Assembly (NCBI GenBank): GCA_024280635.1
Contig: JAJRPS010000065.1
Coordinates: 76,602 to 140,601, forward strand
Length of the DNA stretch: 64,000 nt
Direction: 5' to 3'
From: Bacteroidota bacterium
GTDB taxonomy: Bacteria > Bacteroidota > Bacteroidia > Flavobacteriales > Flavobacteriaceae
Below the pieces are notes generated by a model that worked only from the letters and a program-made list of their open reading frames with translations, ran no database searches and was not told the DNA's origin. Position 1 is the first letter of the stretch, and every line of letters begins with the position of its first letter. The position numbers were made by a program, and so were the translations under genes. This document shows, in pieces, positions 27,155 to 35,276 of this stretch.

Positions 27155-28708
27155 CTATAATGTAGCAATAGCTTTTTCGGCACATTTTTCACCATCAATA
27201 GCAGCAGAAATAATCCCTCCTGCATAACCAGCACCTTCACCACAAGGATACAAACCTTTAATTTGTAAATGCTCAAAAGTAATTTTATCTCTGGGTATGC
27301 GTACAGGAGATGAAGTACGTGATTCGGGCGCATGTAAAACGGCATCATTGGTTAAATAACCACGCATGGTTTTGCCAAATGCTTTGAATCCTTCTCGCAA
27401 GGTTTCATGTATGAATTTAGGAAAAACCGTTCGTAAATCGACAGATGTTATCCCTGGAGCATAAGAGGTTTTAGGTAAACTGCTGGATATTTTATTTTGT
27501 GTAAAATCGACCATGCGTTGTGCGGGTGCAGTTTGGGTTTTACCACCTTCTAAAAAGGCTTGTTGCTCTATTTGTTTTTGAAATTCCAATCCTGCAAGCG
27601 GTCCAAATTTTTGAAAAGGCGCAAAATCTTCTAAGCGTAATTCTACTACAATCCCTGAATTTGAAGTGGGTTGATCTCGTTTTGAGGGTGACCATCCGTT
27701 GGTAACAATTTCTCCAGGAGCAGTAGCACAAGGGGCAATTACACCACCAGGGCACATGCAAAAAGAGTACATGCCACGTCCGTTTACTTGCTTTACAATA
27801 CTGTATGGAGCAGGTGGTAAATACTCGCCACGGGTTTCGCATTTGTATTGTATTTGATCTATTAAATTTTGACTGTGCTCAATACGCACCCCTAAAGCAA
27901 AAGGTTTTGCTTCAATAAAAATTTCTTTTAGGTGGAGTAATTCGTAAATATCTCTAGCCGAATGACCTGTAGCTAAAATTAACTTTTTACTGGCATATTT
28001 ATCTCCATTTTGTAAGGTAACTCCTGAAATTTCTTCGTTTTTTATTATTATATCAGTAACACGTGCATTAAAAATCACTTCGCCACCGTTTTCAATAATG
28101 GTATTTCTAATATCAGCAATAATTTTAGGTAGCTTGTTGGTGCCTATATGTGGGTGTGCATCAATTCGTATTTTTGGAGTCGCTCCAAAACCAACGAGTA
28201 AATCTAAAATCCGATTGACATCTCCTCTTTTTTTAGAGCGTGTGTAGAGTTTTCCGTCGGAATAGGTTCCTGCGCCACCTTCGCCAAAACAATAATTAGA
28301 ATCGGGGTTTACAACATGATCTTGATTGATTGCTTTTAAATCTCGCCTGCGTGCTTGTACATCTTTACCACGTTCTAAAACAATGGGTTTTTTTCCCAAT
28401 TCAATACAACGCAATGCAGCAAATAAACCTGCGGGACCTGCGCCAACAATGAGTATTTCTTCTTGGTTGCTTACATTTTTATAATTGGGTAAATCAATTG
28501 TTTTTTGCACAAATTCTTCATTGGTGAATACCAAAACTTTTAAATTAATTTTGGTTGCTTTTTGGCGTGCATCAATAGAGCGTTTTAAAATTTCTATATG
28601 TGTAATTTCTGATATTGGAATACCACTAAAACGTGCTACTTTTTTAGTTAATAATTCTGTTGTTGCGGCTTCTTTTGGCGAAACGACTAATTGAAATTGG
28701 TGTTGCAT
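27155..28708 (-). CDS. FAD-dependent dehydrogenase of the COG2509 family
   Basis: 517 residues. A ~85-residue N-terminal domain is followed by the FAD-binding EEILIVGAGPAGLFAALRCIELG (about residues 84-106) and the GEGGAGTYSDGKLYTR segment typical of this uncharacterised flavoprotein family. It also has PCATAPGEIVTNGWSPS and a C-terminal LYPCGEGAGYAGGIISAAIDG that closes the FAD site. The physiological substrate is not known for the family. It is monocistronic. Confidence 0.88.
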   Translation of the reverse strand: MQHQFQLVVSPKEAATTELLTKKVARFSGIPISEITHIEILKRSIDARQKATKINLKVLVFTNEEFVQKTIDLPNYKNVSNQEEILIVGAGPAGLFAALRCIELGKKPIVLERGKDVQARRRDLKAINQDHVVNPDSNYCFGEGGAGTYSDGKLYTRSKKRGDVNRILDLLVGFGATPKIRIDAHPHIGTNKLPKIIADIRNTIIENGGEVIFNARVTDIIIKNEEISGVTLQNGDKYASKKLILATGHSARDIYELLHLKEIFIEAKPFALGVRIEHSQNLIDQIQYKCETRGEYLPPAPYSIVKQVNGRGMYSFCMCPGGVIAPCATAPGEIVTNGWSPSKRDQPTSNSGIVVELRLEDFAPFQKFGPLAGLEFQKQIEQQAFLEGGKTQTAPAQRMVDFTQNKISSSLPKTSYAPGITSVDLRTVFPKFIHETLREGFKAFGKTMRGYLTNDAVLHAPESRTSSPVRIPRDKITFEHLQIKGLYPCGEGAGYAGGIISAAIDGEKCAEKAIATL

Positions 28709-28805
28709 GCTTTATATATTTATGGCGAAGATAATATTTATAATTCAGTCAATATTCTTTCTGTAAAAATATTGCTATAAAATGATGCGATGCAAGTATT
28801 ATTTA

Positions 28806-28813
28806 TATCTTTG
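28806..28813 (+). promoter_or_regulatory. Probable -7 element for the BatA operon
   Basis: TATCTTTG matches TAnnTTTG and implies a leader of about 80 bases before the ATG at 28900. No good -33 TTG is present at 19-base spacing. Confidence 0.45.
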
Positions 28814-28899
28814 GTCACAGAGCGACAGCCATAAAAAACAAACCTTTATGTAGATTTTAGAATAGTTATTAACGTTTTTTTTAGCAGATTTATTTACTT

Positions 28900-30822
28900 A
28901 TGAATTTTCAAAACCCGAACATCCTCTATGCATTATTTGCCTTAGTCATCCCGATTATAGTGCATCTTTTTCAGCTTCGTAAGTTTAAGAAAACACCGTT
29001 TACCAATGTAAAATTTTTGCAAGAACTGGTGTTGCAAACCCGTAAAAGTTCACAAATAAAAAAGTGGCTACTTTTAGTAACGCGTATGCTAATATTTACC
29101 TGTATTGTTTTGGCTTTTGCACAACCTTATTTTAATAAAAAAACACGTATAAATGAAGAAAAGGAAACTATAGTTTATTTGGATAATTCTTTTAGCATGC
29201 AAGCAAAAGGTGTAAACGGAGAGCTGTTTAAAATTGCTGTACAAGAGTTGTTACAACATTTTAATAATGACGAAAAAATTACGGTGCTTACCAATACCAA
29301 AACCTATAAAAACACGACGCTATCGGCAATAAAAAATGATTTGATAGCCTTGAAGTATTCGCCTACACAATTGCCGTATAAAACAGTAGTTTTAAAAGCA
29401 AAACAATTATTTGATGTTAAAAAAAATGCTGTAAAACGATTGTTGATGATTTCTGATTTCCAGAAAACAAATGCATTAGATACTTCTTTTTTTAGCACAA
29501 ATTACAATGCAAATTTAATACAAGTTGCTCCGGTATCGGTAAAAAATGTGCGTATTGATTCGGCCTATTTTAGTACTAAAAATACGAATACAATAACGCT
29601 TAATGTGATGTTAGCGCAGCAATCATCCGAAGAAAAAAACATTCCAATATCGGTATTTAACAACGATACTTTAATTAGTAAAACATCGGTTTTGATGTCA
29701 AAATTAAAGGATATTGTTCCGTTTGATTTGCCTTTAAATAAAGCTTTAAATTTAAAAATTACTATTGACGATGGTAATTTAGGTTTTGATAATACCTTAT
29801 ATATTACTAAAAACATTCCTGAAAAGCTGCAAGTATTAACAATTGGTACAGCGGAGAATAATCGGTTTTTAGCAAAAATATTTACGGAAGATGAATTTGT
29901 ATTTACACAAAATACGCCTAAAAATATAGCGTATAATGCATTTGAAAATCAGCATTTAATTGTGTGGAATGAAATTGAAAATCCGTCAGCAGCATTGGTT
30001 CAAAACACCAATCAATTTACTGAAAATGGGGGAGTAGTGGTTTGTATACCTGCAATAAAAATAAATACTACGGTGTATAATACTTTAGTGTCTTCTGTCT
30101 TTAAAGCCGAAAACACAAATAAAACACGCTTGACAAAAATTAATTTTTCACATCCTATTTTTAGTCAAGTTTTTGAAAAGAAGATTGCTAATTTTCAGTT
30201 TCCAACTTTTAAAAAACACTATGAGCTGCAAAATTATCAATCGGTTATTTTGAGTTTAGAAAATGGGAATCCGCTTTTGGTAAAAAAAGGGAATTACTAT
30301 ATTTTTTCGGCAGCATTAAATACTGATAATTCCAATATAAAACAAGCGCCATTAGTAGTGCCAACACTTTATAATATAGCAAAAAGCAGTTTAAAAAGCA
30401 ATACGAAGTACTATACAATTGGAAAGCAAAATCATATTGATATAGCTGTAAAATTGAATAAAGACGCCGTTTTACACCTTACAAAAAGTAATTTTGATTT
30501 TATCCCGTTACAGCAAATAAAAGCAAATAAAGTAAGTATTGAAACGGAAGAAAACCCAACACAAGCAGGTATTTATACGGTTACAAATGCTCCTGGAAAC
30601 GATGTGTTATTGGCGTATAATTACGATAGAAACGAAAGCATTTTGGAATATTACAATCTTGAAAAGTTAAAAAACAAATATATTAGTAACAGTACATCCG
30701 TAGCTAAGAGTATTGAAAAAATAAATTCAATGCATAAAGTGTCTTCTGTTTGGAAATGGTTTGTTATTTTTGCGGTAGCGTTTTTACTTATTGAACTACT
30801 CATTTTAAAATATTTTAAATGA
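28900..30822 (+). CDS. BatA and vWA-like domain membrane protein
   Basis: 640 residues. The N-terminal BatA domain (NPNILYALFALVIPIIVHLFQLRKFKK, then KKWLLLVTRMLIFTCIVLAFAQPYF) holds two membrane segments. A von Willebrand A-like domain begins at ETIVYLDNSFSMQAKG with a DxSxS-type metal site, and a last membrane segment is near 617-635. Such proteins are common in Bacteroidetes next to dihydroorotase-like genes, and their function is unclear. The stop overlaps the next start by 4 bases (ATGA). Confidence 0.88.
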   Translation: MNFQNPNILYALFALVIPIIVHLFQLRKFKKTPFTNVKFLQELVLQTRKSSQIKKWLLLVTRMLIFTCIVLAFAQPYFNKKTRINEEKETIVYLDNSFSMQAKGVNGELFKIAVQELLQHFNNDEKITVLTNTKTYKNTTLSAIKNDLIALKYSPTQLPYKTVVLKAKQLFDVKKNAVKRLLMISDFQKTNALDTSFFSTNYNANLIQVAPVSVKNVRIDSAYFSTKNTNTITLNVMLAQQSSEEKNIPISVFNNDTLISKTSVLMSKLKDIVPFDLPLNKALNLKITIDDGNLGFDNTLYITKNIPEKLQVLTIGTAENNRFLAKIFTEDEFVFTQNTPKNIAYNAFENQHLIVWNEIENPSAALVQNTNQFTENGGVVVCIPAIKINTTVYNTLVSSVFKAENTNKTRLTKINFSHPIFSQVFEKKIANFQFPTFKKHYELQNYQSVILSLENGNPLLVKKGNYYIFSAALNTDNSNIKQAPLVVPTLYNIAKSSLKSNTKYYTIGKQNHIDIAVKLNKDAVLHLTKSNFDFIPLQQIKANKVSIETEENPTQAGIYTVTNAPGNDVLLAYNYDRNESILEYYNLEKLKNKYISNSTSVAKSIEKINSMHKVSSVWKWFVIFAVAFLLIELLILKYFK

Positions 30823-32084
30823 ATCTCCTGATAAAATCAGCAACAATATTTGATCAAACAAGTATACATCACCAAAAAACGAAAGATATTCTTATCGAAA
30901 ATGGTGTCATTACCGCTATTGAAAATACGATTTCCAATACGAATAATTATAAAGAAGTTAAATTAGAAAACTTACACCTTTCTCAAGGTTGGTTTGATAG
31001 CTCAATATGTTTTGGAGAACCTGGTTTTGAAGAACGTGAAACTCTAGCAAATGGATTGCAAGTAGCGGCAAAAAGTGGTTTTACACACATTGCAGTAAAT
31101 CCAAATACCAACCCAATTATTGATAACAATACGGTAGTTACTTTTATTAAAACTAAAAGTGAACAGCATGCGGTAAATGTATATCCTATTGGGGCGTTAA
31201 CTAAAAATAGTGCAGGTGTTGATTTGGCGGAGTTGTATGATATGCAACAAGGAGGGGCAATAGCTTTTGGCGATTATGACCATGCTGTTGAAAATCCTAA
31301 TTTGCTAAAAATAGCATTGCAATACACACAAAGTTTTGATGGATTGGTGCTTTCTTTTCCGCAAGAAAATAAAATTGCAGGAAAAGGAATTGTAAACGAA
31401 GAGGAAACTCAAACGCGATTAGGTTTAAAAGGAATTCCTAGTTTAGCAGAAGAATTACAGGTAGCCCGTGATTTATTTTTATTGGAATATACAGGAGGTA
31501 AATTACATATACCTACTATTTCTACAGCAAAAGCGGTACAATTAATTGCTGAAGCAAAAGCAAAAGGATTACAAGTAACCTGTTCGGTAGCTATAGCAAA
31601 CTTAGTGTTAACCGATGCTAAGTTGACGGAATTTGATACGCATTATAAGCTATTGCCACCGTTGCGTACACAAACCGATTGTGATGCACTTATTGCGGGT
31701 TTAAAAGAAGGAGTAATTGATTTTGTAACCAGTAACCATAACCCAATTGATTACGAGTTTAAAAACATTGAATTTGATCATGCACAGTACGGAAGTATTG
31801 GTTTAGAAACCGCTTTTGGAGTGTTGAATACTATTTTTTCTACAGAAGATGTAATTGTATTATTAACACAAAACAAAACAGTTTTTAAAGTGCCGACTAC
31901 TAAAATTGAAGTAGGAAAAAAAGCAGTATTGACACTTTTTAACCCGAAAGAAAATTACACTTTTACTAAAAAGGATATTTTATCAACTTCTAAAAACAGT
32001 TGTTTTTTAAATACTAAAATAAAAGGTAAAGTGTACGGAATTTATAATAATAAACAATTGATTTTAACAGATGTCAACAACTAA
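30819..32084 (+). CDS. Dihydroorotase-like amidohydrolase lacking metal ligands
   Basis: 421 residues with the overall dihydroorotase (PyrC/PyrX) layout: GVITAIENTI, VNPNTNP, PTISTAKAV, LPPLRTQTDCDALI, FVTSNHNPIDYEFKN. The metal-binding HxH that should stand in 'D-L-H-V-H-L-R-E-P-G' is replaced: D60-S-S62-I-C64-F-G66-E-P-G, so both histidines and the substrate arginine are gone. This looks like a non-catalytic paralogue, comparable in principle to the inactive PyrC' subunits that scaffold aspartate transcarbamoylase. It overlaps both neighbours (4 and 14 bases). Confidence 0.85.
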   Translation: MNLLIKSATIFDQTSIHHQKTKDILIENGVITAIENTISNTNNYKEVKLENLHLSQGWFDSSICFGEPGFEERETLANGLQVAAKSGFTHIAVNPNTNPIIDNNTVVTFIKTKSEQHAVNVYPIGALTKNSAGVDLAELYDMQQGGAIAFGDYDHAVENPNLLKIALQYTQSFDGLVLSFPQENKIAGKGIVNEEETQTRLGLKGIPSLAEELQVARDLFLLEYTGGKLHIPTISTAKAVQLIAEAKAKGLQVTCSVAIANLVLTDAKLTEFDTHYKLLPPLRTQTDCDALIAGLKEGVIDFVTSNHNPIDYEFKNIEFDHAQYGSIGLETAFGVLNTIFSTEDVIVLLTQNKTVFKVPTTKIEVGKKAVLTLFNPKENYTFTKKDILSTSKNSCFLNTKIKGKVYGIYNNKQLILTDVNN

Positions 32085-32418
32085 TACTTCTAATACTTCC
32101 AACGGGAAAACTGCCGCTTTTGTAGCGTATTTGACTATTATAGGAACAATAATCGCTTTTTTTATCAATTTTGACGATAAAAATAAGTTTGCCTATTTTC
32201 ATATTCGTCAAGCATTAGGGTTATATATTACCTTTTTTATATTGGCTTATTTTGTAGGCTATTTTGATAGTTGGTTGATTTCTGGTCCTTTTTATGTATT
32301 CTTTATTATGTTGTGGTTTTATGGTTTCACATCTGCTTTAAGTGGCACTACAAAGCCAGTACCTTTACTAGGAGAGCACTATCAGAAACTATTTAATATG
32401 ATTGGCGAAAACGCTTAA
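32071..32418 (+). CDS. Small DUF4870-like membrane protein
   Basis: 115 residues with three hydrophobic stretches (about 14-34, 48-68 and 70-92). It has the FAYFHIRQALGLYI pattern typical of DUF4870-type ('import component-like') proteins. It starts 14 bases inside the dihydroorotase-like gene, so it is the last gene of the BatA operon. Function unknown. Confidence 0.8.
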   Translation: MSTTNTSNTSNGKTAAFVAYLTIIGTIIAFFINFDDKNKFAYFHIRQALGLYITFFILAYFVGYFDSWLISGPFYVFFIMLWFYGFTSALSGTTKPVPLLGEHYQKLFNMIGENA

Positions 32419-32486
32419 TTATATATAATGTACTCCAAAAAAAAACAGGACAACACACACATCAACATTAATTAACAAGATTTTAC

Positions 32487-33146
32487 ATGAGCAATTTATC
32501 ATTACAATACATAACAAGACCTGCAAAAGACACTACTAAAAAAGCACCTTTATTATTATTGCTACACGGTTATGGGAGCAATGAAGAAGATTTATTTTCT
32601 TTTGCGAGCGAATTACCAGAGGAGTATTTTATTGTTTCGGCACGTGCGCCCTATAATTTGGAACCTACAGGTTATAGTTGGTATGATATTTATTTTACCG
32701 AAACTGAAAAAGTTTCTAATACTAAAGAGGCGATAATTTCAAGAGATACTATTGTAAAATTTATTGATGAATTGATAGCAACTTACCCTATTGATGCTAA
32801 AAATGTTAATTTGTTAGGGTTTAGTCAAGGTACTATTTTAAGTTATGCGGTGGCATTATCATATCCGGAAAAAATAAAAAATATAGTGGCGTTAAGTGGT
32901 TATATTAATGAGGATATGCTAATTGAAGGTTTTGAAAAGAAAGATCACAGTCATTTGGATTTTTATATTTCTCATGGTAGTGTAGATCAGGTAATTCCGA
33001 ATTTTTTAGCCAATAAAGCTCCTGAGTTTTTGAGTAAATTAGAAATTAAAAATTCCTACCGAGAGTTTCCGGTAGGGCACGGAGTGGCTCCTCAAAATTT
33101 TGAAGAATTTAAGCAATGGTTAATTGAGAAGCTGAAAGCTATTTAA
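32487..33146 (+). CDS. Alpha/beta hydrolase (phospholipase/carboxylesterase family)
   Basis: 219 residues. It shows LLLLHGYGSNEEDL (oxyanion region), the nucleophile elbow GFSQGTI with Ser near residue 113, the catalytic Asp in SHGSVDQVIP and the His in FPVGHGVAP. Family members hydrolyse carboxyl esters of small or lipid substrates. The 3' end overlaps the convergent XRE gene by 8 bases. Confidence 0.92.
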   Translation: MSNLSLQYITRPAKDTTKKAPLLLLLHGYGSNEEDLFSFASELPEEYFIVSARAPYNLEPTGYSWYDIYFTETEKVSNTKEAIISRDTIVKFIDELIATYPIDAKNVNLLGFSQGTILSYAVALSYPEKIKNIVALSGYINEDMLIEGFEKKDHSHLDFYISHGSVDQVIPNFLANKAPEFLSKLEIKNSYREFPVGHGVAPQNFEEFKQWLIEKLKAI

Positions 33147-33702
33147 TTAATTTAATGATTTTTGGATATAGAATTTTATTATCCCTTTTATTGATTAATA
33201 TAGCAAATACAATAGGTAGTATTAAGTTTATAAGATAAAGAGACATTGCAATAGAAATGAATATTTTAAAATTGTTATGCATTAGTTTACCTAAAATCCC
33301 CATTATCATAAATGTATATGTAAATAATGAATATACAATTTGAAAATTTATGATGTTTATGCCTACAATATGAGCAGATTTAATTTTATTCTTATTGGTA
33401 ATCCAAATAATCAAAGGCAAAATAATGTTTCCTAGAGGCATTACTAAACCTGCTAATACGGACAAGTGCAGTATTGCTAAAACCGAATCATCTTCCGTTT
33501 TGTTATATTCCATCAATTCTTCGATGGGTACTTCTAAAGCATCACAAATTAATCTTAGTGTTTTTCCGCTGGGTTCATTAGAATTATTTTCAATTCGCTG
33601 AATAGTCCTAACATTTATGGAGGCTATCTCTGCTAAATCCTCTTGTGTTATCCCTTTTTGTTTTCTTAAATCTTTAATTTTAAGTCCGACAGTAGTTTTC
33701 AT
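33139..33702 (-). CDS. XRE-family regulator with membrane C-terminal domain
   Basis: 187 residues. The N-terminal helix-turn-helix (5-62: LRKQKGITQEDLAEIASINVRTIQRIE) resembles XRE/Cro regulators. The C-terminal half has about four hydrophobic segments of the DUF4870 type, so this is probably a membrane-bound transcription factor. A dyad just upstream of its -7 box (33757-33780) suggests autoregulation (inference). Confidence 0.9.
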   Translation of the reverse strand: MKTTVGLKIKDLRKQKGITQEDLAEIASINVRTIQRIENNSNEPSGKTLRLICDALEVPIEELMEYNKTEDDSVLAILHLSVLAGLVMPLGNIILPLIIWITNKNKIKSAHIVGINIINFQIVYSLFTYTFMIMGILGKLMHNNFKIFISIAMSLYLINLILPIVFAILINKRDNKILYPKIIKLIK

Positions 33703-33724
33703 AAGTTTTACTAATATTTTAAAG

Positions 33725-33807
33725 CAAAATTACTTGATCATCTGGCAAAATGATATCGGTAAATAGAAGACATTTTACCGACATTTGAGTCATAAATGCC
33801 GATAAAC
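33725..33807 (-). promoter_or_regulatory. Promoter and operator-like repeats of the XRE gene
   Basis: On the minus strand CAAAATTA at 33725-33732 reads TAATTTTG, an exact TAnnTTTG box. Upstream, CGGTAAA (33757-33763) and TTTACCG (33774-33780) form an inverted repeat centred about 49 bases before the expected start. A third, related half (ATGCCGATA) lies near 33800. The spacing fits a repeated regulator site. Confidence 0.45.
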
Positions 33808-33810
33808 ATA

Positions 33811-34341
33811 CTACTTCGTCACATCAAACGGATATAAAAAAGACTCTGCCAACTCAAAACTAATGGTTTTATCATCATTATAAAATACTTTAATTAGTAT
33901 TTGACCCCAATATTTACCATCGGTAAAATCAGCAATTACCCATTTATGGTTTAACATTTTTACACTGTTAATCATCATTCTATCTCCACCCATTGGGTCA
34001 TAAGGAATTAGTGGATTGCCTCCTTTTTTTAAGTTTAAATCAATTAATTGATCTTGGATGTGTTGGGTTAAAGTTTTGTAATCAATACCTTCTTTGTATA
34101 AGTATTCAATAGCATATGGGTCATCAGCTAATGAAAAGCTGCTTTTTTCCATGACATCAATGCGTAATTGCCCAATTGTGTCTTGGTATTTCTGAACTTT
34201 TGAGGTCAGTCGGTTTTCTAATTTCTCAATTTTCACATCGCGGTGTTTGAGTTCTTTTTTCATATTGACTACAAAAAATAATAACACTAACGCAGTTAAT
34301 AAAAATAGGTATAAAAACAGTTGTCTTTTCATTTTGTTCAA
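33811..34341 (-). CDS. Membrane-anchored hypothetical protein
   Basis: 176 residues (173 from MKRQLFLY, the third codon onward). One N-terminal transmembrane segment (about 8-25) is followed by a short coiled coil (KKELKHRDVKIEKLENRL) and a soluble C-terminal domain with NPLIPYDPMGGDRM and ADFTDGKYWGQIL. I do not recognise a functional family. The gene is 1 base downstream of the MBL hydrolase gene, so the two are probably co-transcribed. Confidence 0.75.
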   Translation of the reverse strand: MNKMKRQLFLYLFLLTALVLLFFVVNMKKELKHRDVKIEKLENRLTSKVQKYQDTIGQLRIDVMEKSSFSLADDPYAIEYLYKEGIDYKTLTQHIQDQLIDLNLKKGGNPLIPYDPMGGDRMMINSVKMLNHKWVIADFTDGKYWGQILIKVFYNDDKTISFELAESFLYPFDVTK

Positions 34342-34342
34342 G

Positions 34343-35107
34343 TTATAGGGTTATGGATAACATATCGTACGTCAAAAATACGTTTTTTGGTAAACTTTTT
34401 TGCACTTCTTCATGAAAACCTAGTAAATGACTTACATGTGTTAGATATGCTTTTTTAGGATTCACTAATTGGATAAAATCCAACGCCTCTTGTAAAGAAA
34501 AATGCGAATGGTGTTCCTCTTTTCGTAGGGCATTAACCACTAAAACATCAAGTTTTTTTAGTTTTTTAACTTCGGATGTGTGCATTGTTTTTACGTCCGT
34601 TAAATACGCAAAATTTTGAATTCTAAATCCGAATATTGGTAATTGACCATGCATTACTTCAATAGGTGTGATTTTAATGTCTTTTACATAAAAATCGATA
34701 TTGTTTTCAATTGTATTTATGGTTAATGTAGGTGCTCCAGGGTATTTGTTTTCGGTTTCAAAAATATAAGCAAACCGTTGCTGTAATGACGATAAAACTC
34801 TTTGAGAAGTATAAATGGAAAATACACCTTGTTTAAAGTAAAATGGACGTACATCATCTAAACCTGCCGTATGGTCAGAATGTTCATGGGTAAATAATAA
34901 TCCATCGATGTGTTTTGGATTTGCACGAAGCATTTGTTGTCTAAAATCGGGTCCGCAATCAATAATAAGTATGTTGTCATTAATTTCAATCAATACTGAA
35001 GATCGCAAGCGTTTATCTTTACTATTATCACTTAAGCATACAGGATGTTTGCTTCCAATTACAGGAATGCCTTGTGAAGTACCAGTACCCAAAAATGTGA
35101 TTTTCAT
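34343..35107 (-). CDS. MBL-fold metallohydrolase (PhnP-like)
   Basis: 254 residues with the N-terminal FLGTGTSQGIPVIGSKHPVC, the THEHSDHTAGLDD metal motif (HxHxDH), a further histidine in VMHGQLPIFGFR and LTHVSHLLGFHEE at the end. This pattern fits PhnP-type phosphodiesterases (cyclic phosphate hydrolysis) and related 'lipoate-protein ligase B neighbour' MBL proteins of Bacteroidetes. Exact substrate unknown. Confidence 0.9.
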   Translation of the reverse strand: MKITFLGTGTSQGIPVIGSKHPVCLSDNSKDKRLRSSVLIEINDNILIIDCGPDFRQQMLRANPKHIDGLLFTHEHSDHTAGLDDVRPFYFKQGVFSIYTSQRVLSSLQQRFAYIFETENKYPGAPTLTINTIENNIDFYVKDIKITPIEVMHGQLPIFGFRIQNFAYLTDVKTMHTSEVKKLKKLDVLVVNALRKEEHHSHFSLQEALDFIQLVNPKKAYLTHVSHLLGFHEEVQKSLPKNVFLTYDMLSITL

Positions 35108-35276
35108 GCTCTTTTTTTTGAAAACTATTTAATAACGATACAATAATAACTAAAATTACTTCTTTTTGGGGCTAAAATTTTAATAAAAATAGATTAAAAG
35201 CACTTTTATAGTGGCATATAAAAAGCGTACTCTCATTTTTTTATCTTATATTTAAGTCCTTTTAAAGGATGTGTGT

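Noticed and set aside
27520-27842. ORFs on both strands within the COG2509 gene
   Set aside because: They are shadows of the intact 517-residue flavoprotein frame.
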